Shown here piece by piece: positions 1 through 5,285 of a stretch of 5,285 nucleotides of DNA (position 1 is its first letter; every line of letters starts with the position of its first letter). The position numbers and the translations under genes are program-made. Origin of the DNA: Sulfurimonas sp. (lineage in GTDB: Bacteria; Campylobacterota; Campylobacteria; Campylobacterales; Sulfurimonadaceae); the NCBI GenBank assembly GCA_024762705.1, contig JANTGW010000075.1, forward strand, positions 1 through 5,285, given 5' to 3'. Under the pieces are notes generated by a model, which was given only the letters and a program-made list of their open reading frames with translations, made no database searches and was not told the DNA's origin.

Positions 1-595
1 CAAAATCACTTATTTCAATACTCTTAGGCGATCTTTTCAATTGTTTTTTGCTCGGTATTTTATGCTTACCTTTTCCAGCAAATCCAAGTACTTCAAGTGT
101 TACAGGAGCAGTTCCCGTACCTATCATATTTATTTTTGATGCGGCAGCCTTTGAGAGGTCTATGATTCTTGTAGAAACGAATGGCCCTCTGTCATTAATG
201 CGTACCACTGTACTCTTTCCATTTCTTCTGTTTGTCACTTTTACTATGGTATTCATCGGCAGCGTTTTGTGCGCCGCTGTCATGTCCCACATATTGTATC
301 TTTCACCGTTGGATGTCAATTTTCCGTGAAAATCAGGACCATACCAGCTTGCATTGCCTCTAAATCTGTCTCCAACGCTTACTATAGTCGGGTAATATCT
401 TTTTCCGTGAACGACATAAGGACGCATTGTCGGATGAGAATATTTTTTCTTATTTAGTGTAGAACTGTAAGCGTCTTTATCGTCACTGTAATAGGTTGGT
501 TCAGAGTACTTGTAATGTCTGTAACTGCTAGGACCTCTTGAACTACATCCGCTTATAAAAACTATTATACCTATCAGCAGAAATATTCTATTCAT
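1..595 (-). CDS. rlpA: RlpA-type septal ring lytic transglycosylase, lipoprotein (partial, C-terminus beyond left edge)
   Basis: This frame is open from an ATG at 595 to the window edge (198 codons, no stop), so the 3' end is missing. The product starts with a lipoprotein signal peptide: a short basic start, a hydrophobic core and a lipobox ISGC with Cys17. A Tyr/Ser/Lys-rich linker follows (about 20-60), then the RlpA-typical [11 protein letters not shown] segment (59-69). The double-psi beta-barrel covers about 78-172, with [24 protein letters not shown] and IIDLSKAAA. Glu98, His109 and Asp135 have the same spacing as the catalytic Glu120/His131/Asp157 of Pseudomonas RlpA, so it is probably active. 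By family knowledge, RlpA cleaves peptide-free glycan strands during daughter-cell separation. A C-terminal SPOR domain is common in the family; it would lie outside the window. The start overlaps the mltD stop by 8 bases (ATGAATAG), and a GAGAGG Shine-Dalgarno lies 10 bases upstream inside mltD, suggesting translational coupling. Confidence 0.93.
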   Translation of the reverse strand, partial: MNRIFLLIGIIVFISGCSSRGPSSYRHYKYSEPTYYSDDKDAYSSTLNKKKYSHPTMRPYVVHGKRYYPTIVSVGDRFRGNASWYGPDFHGKLTSNGERYNMWDMTAAHKTLPMNTIVKVTNRRNGKSTVVRINDRGPFVSTRIIDLSKAAASKINMIGTGTAPVTLEVLGFAGKGKHKIPSKKQLKRSPKSIEISDF

Positions 596-1811
596 ACAGT
601 TTTAGCCTCTCGCCGACTCTGATTAAAGAGCCTTTGATGTTATTTTGTGCACGTAGGTTTTTGACACTGATTTTATGTGATTTCGCTATGGATTCTAAAG
701 AATCGCCCTTTTTAACCATATAGTAATGTCTGCTTTTAAACTTTTGCCGCTTGCTGTTTTTTGCTATAGGAATGATTAGTTTTTGTCTGATCTTCAAACG
801 ATTCGTTCGTAATTTATTAAAATCTTTAATGACTCTATACGAAACACCATATTTTTTACCGATTTTAGAAAGATTGTCACCGCTTCTTACTACATGTATC
901 TTATAAAAATTCTGCATAGATTCTTTGTAATACTTTTGTTTGAACTCAGCAAGCTTAATGTATGGAATATATACATCATAGCCCTTAGCATAAGGAGGAA
1001 CAAAATCATATTTCAAATGTCTGTTAAGTTTTTTCAGATCTTGCAGTGGAATATGGATAAGTTTTGAAAGTCTTGTCAGTGACTCGCCCCTCGGAAGCCT
1101 AACTGTTGCTATAGAGTAGGCATTTGCGCGATTTAAAAGATACTCATACTCACTGTGAAGCATGTATTGTTCATCACTGCCTATTAATGCCAATGCGACT
1201 ATTTTACGTATGTAATAACGGCTTTCTTTTGGAATGTAACGCTTTTTTTCACTCAATAAAACAGACAGTTCATCGCTTTTAGCTTTACGAATGGCTTTGT
1301 TTAGTGCACCCCCACCACAGTTATAGGCTATGGCCGCCAGGTACCACTTACCAAATCTTTTATGAAGCGCTGAAAGATACTTTGCAGCGGCTTCTGTAGA
1401 TTTGATCAAATCACGTCTTTCATCTACGTATTCGTCTATTTTTAAATGAAAAAGCTTCCCTGTTGCCGGCATAAACTGCCATAATCCTGCTGCTCTTTTG
1501 CGTGAGTAGGCTTTTGTACGAAAGTTGGATTCTGCCATAGCAAGATATAAAAATTCCTGTGGAACATTGTACTTTGAAAGTGTACTCTTAATGGCAGGAA
1601 TAAACAGGTACGCTTCTTCCATCGCCCGAAAGAAGTGCTTGTCTTTTGCCAATGTTTTTCTTTTCATCTTGTTCATTATAGGGTCATACAAAAATGACGG
1701 TTCTATATTAAACGAATCTAATAGTGCCAACTCTTTATTATAATTTGACTCGTAGGTCAAATTTGCCACGAGCAATAACGGGAAACATAAAGTAAGTAAA
1801 TATTTTATCAT
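588..1811 (-). CDS. mltD: MltD-like membrane-associated/secreted lytic murein transglycosylase with LysM repeats
   Basis: The 407-residue product cleaves the MurNAc-GlcNAc bond of peptidoglycan in the periplasm. Residues 1-17 form a signal peptide ([16 protein letters not shown]). The Cys there is preceded by Leu, so it is not a convincing lipobox, unlike lipoprotein MltD of E. coli. The SLT domain (about 70-190) holds AMAESNF with catalytic Glu94, AAGLWQFMP (107-115), YVDERRD and AYNCGGG (162-168), in the order seen in MltD. Two clear LysM domains follow, about 304-348 ([16 protein letters not shown]) and 363-405 ([16 protein letters not shown]). A weaker LysM-like unit lies at about 237-283 ([14 protein letters not shown]). 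The ATG at 1811 is preferred over a TTG at 1817, which adds only two residues, because the hydrophobic core then starts at the usual distance and an AAAAAG stretch lies upstream; the Shine-Dalgarno is weak either way. It sits between tatD and rlpA, the order I recall from H. pylori (where it was called dniR) and C. jejuni. Confidence 0.93.
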   Translation of the reverse strand: MIKYLLTLCFPLLLVANLTYESNYNKELALLDSFNIEPSFLYDPIMNKMKRKTLAKDKHFFRAMEEAYLFIPAIKSTLSKYNVPQEFLYLAMAESNFRTKAYSRKRAAGLWQFMPATGKLFHLKIDEYVDERRDLIKSTEAAAKYLSALHKRFGKWYLAAIAYNCGGGALNKAIRKAKSDELSVLLSEKKRYIPKESRYYIRKIVALALIGSDEQYMLHSEYEYLLNRANAYSIATVRLPRGESLTRLSKLIHIPLQDLKKLNRHLKYDFVPPYAKGYDVYIPYIKLAEFKQKYYKESMQNFYKIHVVRSGDNLSKIGKKYGVSYRVIKDFNKLRTNRLKIRQKLIIPIAKNSKRQKFKSRHYYMVKKGDSLESIAKSHKISVKNLRAQNNIKGSLIRVGERLKLYE

Positions 1812-1837
1812 AAGCAACTTTTTAATTTTAATTTATG

Positions 1838-1868
1838 CTATTTTATCCAAAAATCCATTAAAAAAAGT
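1838..1868 (-). promoter_or_regulatory. Possible sigma-70-type promoter for mltD-rlpA
   Basis: The 73 bases between tatD and mltD are very AT-rich. Read on the minus strand they contain GATAAAAT (1847-1840), a fair -10 element preceded by a T-rich run, TTTTTGG. No good -35 hexamer is found at 16-18 bases upstream, which is normal for Campylobacterota housekeeping promoters. Transcription would start near 1832, giving a leader of about 20 bases before the ATG. This is the only gap inside the tatD-mltD-rlpA run large enough for a promoter. The call is weak because AT-rich DNA produces such matches by chance. Confidence 0.35.
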
Positions 1869-1884
1869 TGTAAGCTTGTTAATA

Positions 1885-2661
1885 TTAAGAAATATGAAAG
1901 AGTTTTAGGGCATTATCAGTCGTTGTTTTTTCTATTTCTTCTCTTGGAATTTCTAAAATTTCTGACATTTTCTGTGCAACGAAAGTCGTATAAAGAGGCT
2001 CATTTCTCTCACCTCTGTGTGGCGTCGGCGTCAAATAAGGCCCGTCAGTTTCTATAATAAGCTTCTCTTTTGGAATGCGTGGCAGTATATTGACAAGCTT
2101 TTTGGCATTTTTAAAGGTCAAAACACCGCCTATACCGAAGTAAAAGTTCTCGTTTGCAAGGCTCAAGAGCTCATCATCCGCATTAAAACAGTGCAGTACA
2201 CCGCCGACTTCACCTGCATTATGGTCTAAAAGTATCATTTTTGCATCATGAGAAGCATTTCGAATATGGACTATTAAAGGCTTTTTGTGCTTTTTGGCAA
2301 ATTCTATCTGCGTTGCAAAGACCTTTGCCTGTGCTTCTTTTTCTTTTTGCTTCTCTTCATCACTGCCTTCAAGACGAAAGTAGTCCATACCGCACTCGCC
2401 GATCGCTACACATTTTTCATGCCCGACATACTTTTCAAAGTAAGAAAGATCAAAACCTTCAATGTCATAAGGATGCACACCTATAGCAAAATAGACATCT
2501 TCATAACGCTCAGCAATACCTATGGCTTTTTCTAAAGTACTCAAGTCCGCTCCGGGAATGATGAAACGCTTTACTCCGCCTTCTCTGGCACGTTCTAGCA
2601 CTTCATCTAAATCCTCGTCATATCTTTCATCATCCAAATGTATATGTGTGTCTATTATCAT
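1885..2661 (-). CDS. tatD: TatD family metal-dependent DNase/hydrolase
   Basis: The 258-residue protein is a typical-length, single-domain TIM-barrel amidohydrolase of the TatD family, cytoplasmic with no signal peptide. The metal-site motifs are complete: THIHLD (His6, His8), GECGMD (Glu89), VHIR (His132), LHCF (His157) and ETDGPYL (Asp206). GVHP at 61-64 and TPHRG at 213-217 are further family marks. Family members are divalent-metal 3'-5' exonucleases/DNases linked to repair of oxidised DNA; the true substrate in this lineage is not shown by the sequence. Its ATG directly follows the recN stop with no spacer, and its likely Shine-Dalgarno GGAGG (2677-2673) lies inside the recN end, 11 bases away. 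It is therefore very probably co-transcribed with recN and translationally linked to it. Confidence 0.95.
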   Translation of the reverse strand: MIIDTHIHLDDERYDEDLDEVLERAREGGVKRFIIPGADLSTLEKAIGIAERYEDVYFAIGVHPYDIEGFDLSYFEKYVGHEKCVAIGECGMDYFRLEGSDEEKQKEKEAQAKVFATQIEFAKKHKKPLIVHIRNASHDAKMILLDHNAGEVGGVLHCFNADDELLSLANENFYFGIGGVLTFKNAKKLVNILPRIPKEKLIIETDGPYLTPTPHRGERNEPLYTTFVAQKMSEILEIPREEIEKTTTDNALKLFHIS

Positions 2662-4197
2662 CTACTTACTAGCCTCCAAAAGCTCTTTTGCAAACTTCTT
2701 CGCTTCTTCTGAAATACTTTCACCACTTATGATTCGAGCTATTTCATCTACACGCTCATCTGCATTTAATTCTTTTGTTTTCGATATTTTACCATCTTTA
2801 TAGACCAAAAAGTGCTGATCCCCCATAGAGGTCAATTGCGGTTGATGCGAAATAACAAAAATCTGAAAGTGCTTAGAGAGCTGTTTAAGCACCCGTGCGA
2901 CACTCATAGACTCCTCACCGCTCAGGTTCGCATCTATCTCATCAAGCATCAACACGCCGCCGTTGCTGCTCATAAACTCCGACTTTAAAGCCAAAACAGC
3001 TAAACGAAGCCTGTTAAATTCACCTGTACTTATTTTGGAAAGCTCAGTTCCGTTGAGTTCAATCTCCAGCTTATCCTGCCCATGCAAATCATAATCAACC
3101 CTGCTCATATGGATTTTCGCATCTCTCAAGTATAGACTGTTCAAGTAACTGTTCAAGTCTTTAACAAACCCGCTCAAAGCTTTTTCACGCAGTCCACTCA
3201 GCTCATCTGCAAGCTCTTTGACCTGCACAGAAAGCTTTTCATACCTTACATGTAAGTCGTTTTTCGCTACTTCTATGTTTTCGTATTTTTCTAACTCTAT
3301 CTCTTTTTGTTTTTTGTACTCTAGAGCCTCTTCTATACTTCCGTATCTACGCTTTAGCCCGCTAAGCTCTTCTATGCGGTTAAGCACCTCTTCCACATCG
3401 ACATCATCAAGCGCGCTAAATCGCTCCTGTGCACCCTCTAAAATGCCGCGAAGTTCATTCATAGCATCATCAAAAAAACTGCTTTGCTCATCCAAAGACT
3501 CCAAAGCTGACGAAACCAAATGCTCATAATTGAAAATTTCACTTGCCGATTCTATATTGCCTAAGACCTTCTCTTTTTTAGAGAGCTCTTTTTTTATCTG
3601 TAAAAGCTCTTCATCTTCGCCGACACTTGGGTTTATGTCTTGTATCTTTTTGATCTCATAAGCCGCAAACTCTTTAAGCTCGACTATCTTTCTCTCTTCT
3701 TCGGCTATTACATGTAACTCTTTTTTGACCTCTTGGTACTCCAAAAAGCTCTTTTGATAGTTCTCTTTTAACTTTGAGAGCTTTTGAGACTTCGCCCCTG
3801 CCCGCTCATCTAAAATACCAAGCAGATTTTCATTTTCAAAATCACTGAAATCTTTTAAACTCAAATGCCTCAAATAATTTGACGCAACAGCAGAAATGGA
3901 CTTTTTAGAAAGGCTTTGGTTGTTTATAAAGTAACGGGATTTCTCTTTTTTGATGTGCTTAAACACATTGATATCGTCATTTTCAATGCCCGTGCTCTCT
4001 TCATCAATATCCCAAGAGACACAAGACTCGCATAAGGAAGCCTCACAAGAAGCCCCACCCACAGAAGCTAAAATAGACTCCATAAGTATAGACTTCCCGC
4101 TACCGCTCGGCCCTGTAAAAACAACCAACCCGCTTTGCAGATCCAGTTCTGTCTCTTTAAAACTCAAGTAATCTTTTAAGTAAAATCTCTCTATCAT
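2662..4197 (-). CDS. recN: DNA repair ATPase RecN
   Basis: The 511-residue SMC-like ABC ATPase acts early in double-strand-break repair. The N-terminal ATPase half begins MIERFYLKDYLSFKE and has Walker A GPSGSGKS (29-36) and a RYFINNQSL segment (88-96), matching the RecN FING region. The central part (about 135-345) is Glu/Lys-rich coiled coil. The C-terminal half has the signature-like ISTGEFNR (389-396), Walker B VLMLDEID (415-422) followed by ANLSG, and the H-loop FVISHQPQL (447-455). The signature is STGE where E. coli RecN has SGGE. The HGQHAHQ-like stretch of E. coli RecN is replaced by HLSLKDFSDFE (111-121). The protein is somewhat shorter than E. coli RecN (553) but complete at both ends. 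Its start ATG lies 11 bases after intI, with AAGG 7 bases upstream overlapping the intI stop region. In C. jejuni, as I recall, the upstream neighbour is NAD kinase instead. Confidence 0.94.
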   Translation of the reverse strand: MIERFYLKDYLSFKETELDLQSGLVVFTGPSGSGKSILMESILASVGGASCEASLCESCVSWDIDEESTGIENDDINVFKHIKKEKSRYFINNQSLSKKSISAVASNYLRHLSLKDFSDFENENLLGILDERAGAKSQKLSKLKENYQKSFLEYQEVKKELHVIAEEERKIVELKEFAAYEIKKIQDINPSVGEDEELLQIKKELSKKEKVLGNIESASEIFNYEHLVSSALESLDEQSSFFDDAMNELRGILEGAQERFSALDDVDVEEVLNRIEELSGLKRRYGSIEEALEYKKQKEIELEKYENIEVAKNDLHVRYEKLSVQVKELADELSGLREKALSGFVKDLNSYLNSLYLRDAKIHMSRVDYDLHGQDKLEIELNGTELSKISTGEFNRLRLAVLALKSEFMSSNGGVLMLDEIDANLSGEESMSVARVLKQLSKHFQIFVISHQPQLTSMGDQHFLVYKDGKISKTKELNADERVDEIARIISGESISEEAKKFAKELLEASK

Positions 4198-4211
4198 TTT
4201 TTTGCCTTTTA
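4198..4211 (-). promoter_or_regulatory. intI stop / recN ribosome binding site junction
   Basis: Read on the minus strand, the intI stop TAA (4211-4209) runs directly into AAGGC and an A-run before the recN ATG at 4197. The Shine-Dalgarno TAAAAGG is 7 bases from the ATG, an ideal spacing, and shares bases with the stop codon. There is no room for a promoter or terminator here, so recN must be transcribed from within or upstream of intI. Ribosomes finishing intI would sit on the recN start, which suggests coupling. Confidence 0.75.
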
Positions 4212-5177
4212 AAAGTCTAACGGACTTATGAGTTTTGCTTTGTTCATCTCAGAAACCACGTGAGTATATATCATGGTAGTTTCTACAGATTTATGCCCTA
4301 AAAGTTCTTGTATGCTTCTTAAGTCGATTCCAGCCTGAAGCAAATGGGTTGCATAACTATGTCTAAATATATGTGAAGTAACACGTTTATTTAGATTTGC
4401 TTTTTGAGCAGCCACTTTTATATTTCTTCCAAGTGTTTGCGGGTGCAGATGGTGTCTCCTTTTTTCTTGTGTACGAGGATCAGCAGAAATATTTTTCATC
4501 GGAAAAAGAAACTGCCATTTTATTTCGTACTTTGCATTAGGGTATTTTTTCATTAAAGCATATGGCATATAAACGCTGCCAAAACCATTTTCCAAATCCT
4601 GCTTGTGGATTTCTTGTACTTTTTCAACCTGTTCTTGCAACTTTATTTTTAACTTTTGAGGTAATGGAATAGTCCTGTCTTTTAAAGATTTTGAATCCCA
4701 GATATAAATCTTATCAAACCCGAAATCAATATCTTTTATACGCAAGCTGAGTGCTTCATTCATTCTAAGCCCACAACCATACATAAGATGCACAATCAAA
4801 CTATATTCTAAAGGAATATTTTTTAAGACGCTCTGCACTTCATCTTTTGTTAAAACAACAGGTATATGCTTGCGTTGTTGTGCCCGTAACGCTTGAATGT
4901 TCCACTCACTAATATCAACGCTTAGAACTTCCTTATACAAGAATAATATTGCACTAAATGCTTGGTTTTGAGTAGTGGGAGACACCTGTTTTTTTGCTGC
5001 TAAAAAAGTCAGGAACTCCTCTATTTCTTTTTTTTGAAGTTCTATAGGATGTTTCTTGTTATGAAAAAGAATATAGTACTTTATCCAATGTACATAAGTT
5101 CTTTCTGTAGAATAACTATAATGTTTAAAACGAATCTTATCCCGTACTATATCAAGTAACTTTTTTTTCTTTTCCAT
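4209..5177 (-). CDS. intI: Integron integrase IntI (site-specific tyrosine recombinase)
   Basis: The 322-residue product would recombine attI and attC sites to insert and excise gene cassettes. An N-terminal SAM-like core-binding domain (about 7-95) has [18 protein letters not shown] and [16 protein letters not shown]. The catalytic domain shows Arg138 ([10 protein letters not shown]), likely Lys163 (SKSLKDR), His269 and Arg272 ([12 protein letters not shown]), His295 (LLGHKS) and nucleophile Tyr304 (TTMIYTHV). The extra segment that marks IntI against XerC/D is present at about 198-250: [36 protein letters not shown]. The end ISPLD is also typical. All catalytic residues are present and no frameshift is seen, so it looks functional. 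The ATG at 5177 is chosen because AGGAG lies 7 bases upstream; an in-frame GTG at 5198 would add seven residues but would swallow that ribosome site. By eye the gene is more AT-rich than recN and tatD, which fits acquisition. It lies directly upstream of recN on the same strand. Confidence 0.93.
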   Translation of the reverse strand: MEKKKKLLDIVRDKIRFKHYSYSTERTYVHWIKYYILFHNKKHPIELQKKEIEEFLTFLAAKKQVSPTTQNQAFSAILFLYKEVLSVDISEWNIQALRAQQRKHIPVVLTKDEVQSVLKNIPLEYSLIVHLMYGCGLRMNEALSLRIKDIDFGFDKIYIWDSKSLKDRTIPLPQKLKIKLQEQVEKVQEIHKQDLENGFGSVYMPYALMKKYPNAKYEIKWQFLFPMKNISADPRTQEKRRHHLHPQTLGRNIKVAAQKANLNKRVTSHIFRHSYATHLLQAGIDLRSIQELLGHKSVETTMIYTHVVSEMNKAKLISPLDF

Positions 5178-5184
5178 AAAGCAA

Positions 5185-5189
5185 CTCCT
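5185..5189 (-). promoter_or_regulatory. Shine-Dalgarno of intI
   Basis: AGGAG (within GAAGAGGAG on the minus strand) lies 7 bases before the ATG at 5177. It is the best ribosome site in the window and decides the start in favour of the 322-residue form over the upstream GTG at 5198. Confidence 0.85.
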
Positions 5190-5213
5190 CTTCTTCACTT
5201 AAGGAATATCTTG

Positions 5214-5285
5214 TGTGTTAATGCCAAGTTTTAATGATTAACATGCAAATCTGCCTGTTAACATCCTAATTACATAATTAACACA
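5214..5285. repeat. Candidate attI region: four 20-base-spaced RTTAAYR motifs within a 9-base inverted repeat
   Basis: On the plus strand GTTAATG (5217), ATTAACA (5237), GTTAACA (5257) and ATTAACA (5277) recur at exactly 20-base steps, about two helical turns each. The outer ends TGTGTTAAT (5214-5222) and ATTAACACA (5277-5285) are a perfect 9-base inverted repeat, and TGTTAACA (5256-5263) is an 8-base palindrome. The block lies 37 bases upstream of intI, where integrons carry attI. In attI1, as I recall it, direct repeats around GTTAYG are spaced about 19 bases and bind IntI. No exact GTTRRRY core is visible; the crossover G/TT could be at 5217 or 5257, or beyond the right edge. An array of regulator sites over the intI promoter is the main alternative. 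The block may continue past the window. Confidence 0.55.

Larger units (their letters stand above)
5178..5285. other. Intergenic region upstream of intI
   Basis: These 108 bases hold the intI ribosome site, a CTTAAG palindrome (5198-5203) and the periodic TTAA block. No convincing promoter for intI could be fixed: AGATAT (5208-5203 on the minus strand) is a poor -10 with TTAAAA 17 bases upstream. A rightward cassette promoter was not recognised. No coding potential is seen. Confidence 0.5.

Noticed and set aside
48..457. Two overlapping plus-strand open frames (93 and 62 codons)
   Set aside because: They lie antisense to the RlpA reading frame, which has clear catalytic motifs and a lipobox. 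They lack recognisable domains and ribosome sites.
1860..1884. Terminator after tatD (AAGCTT palindrome followed by a T-run on the minus strand)
   Set aside because: The palindrome is only six bases with no loop and the arms do not extend, so no stable stem can form.
2017..2535. Plus-strand open frames opposite tatD
   Set aside because: The TatD metal-site motifs on the minus strand explain this DNA; the plus-strand translations are low-complexity, Phe/Leu-rich shadows.
2522..4171. Ser-rich plus-strand open frames opposite recN
   Set aside because: The Ser/Leu runs are what the reverse strand of a Glu/Lys-rich coiled coil looks like; RecN motifs fix the true frame.
5178..5198. Longer IntI start at a GTG (5198)
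   Set aside because: It has no Shine-Dalgarno of its own, and its first codons are the AGGAG ribosome site that serves the ATG at 5177.
5214..5285. attC site formed by the 9-base inverted repeat
   Set aside because: attC reads RYYYAAC on the left and GTTRRRY on the right. Here the order is GTT on the left and AAC on the right, with no inner L'/L'' pair, so attI or a protein-binding array fits better.
5178..5285. LexA-type SOS box upstream of intI
   Set aside because: No CTGT-N8-ACAG match was found, and LexA is generally absent from the suggested phylum.
5214..5285. CRISPR array or plasmid-type iterons
   Set aside because: The repeated unit is only about 7 bases in a 20-base step, far shorter than CRISPR repeats and spacers, and no rep or cas gene is nearby; the neighbour is an integrase.

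Overview
The window most likely comes from a free-living, AT-rich member of the Campylobacterota (Sulfurimonas/Sulfurovum-like). All five genes lie on the minus strand, so transcription runs from the right end to the left: intI, recN, tatD, mltD-like, rlpA. The order tatD - LysM transglycosylase - rlpA matches what I recall of Helicobacter pylori (HP1573-HP1571) and Campylobacter jejuni (Cj0644-Cj0646), where recN also lies just upstream. The genus is an inference from gene order and protein style; there is no 16S or other marker gene here.

Left part (1-1811): two peptidoglycan-cleaving envelope proteins. The rlpA lipoprotein gene is cut by the left window edge after its catalytic fold. It overlaps by 8 bases the end of a secreted MltD-type lytic transglycosylase with a catalytic Glu and LysM repeats. 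A short AT-rich gap (1812-1884) with a possible -10 element separates this pair from tatD.

Middle (1885-4197): tatD (metal-dependent DNase/hydrolase) and recN (SMC-like double-strand-break repair ATPase) abut with no spacer. RecN keeps Walker A, Walker B and the H-loop, but has a diverged signature motif and lacks the usual HGQHEHQ-type segment.

Right part (4209-5285): an apparently intact integron integrase gene (intI) carries the extra domain that separates IntI from XerC/D. It ends 11 bases before recN, with the recN Shine-Dalgarno touching the intI stop codon, so recN may be expressed from the intI transcript. Upstream of intI, in the last 72 bases, a four-fold RTTAAYR motif repeats at exactly 20-base steps and is bounded by a perfect 9-base inverted repeat. 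This is where an integron's attI site is expected, and the layout resembles the IntI-binding direct repeats of attI1. Any gene cassettes would lie to the right of the window and cannot be seen. The most interesting reading is a chromosomal integron platform docked directly onto a conserved DNA-repair/cell-wall gene cluster. The only stretches without genes are 1812-1884 and 5178-5285; none exceeds 300 bases.
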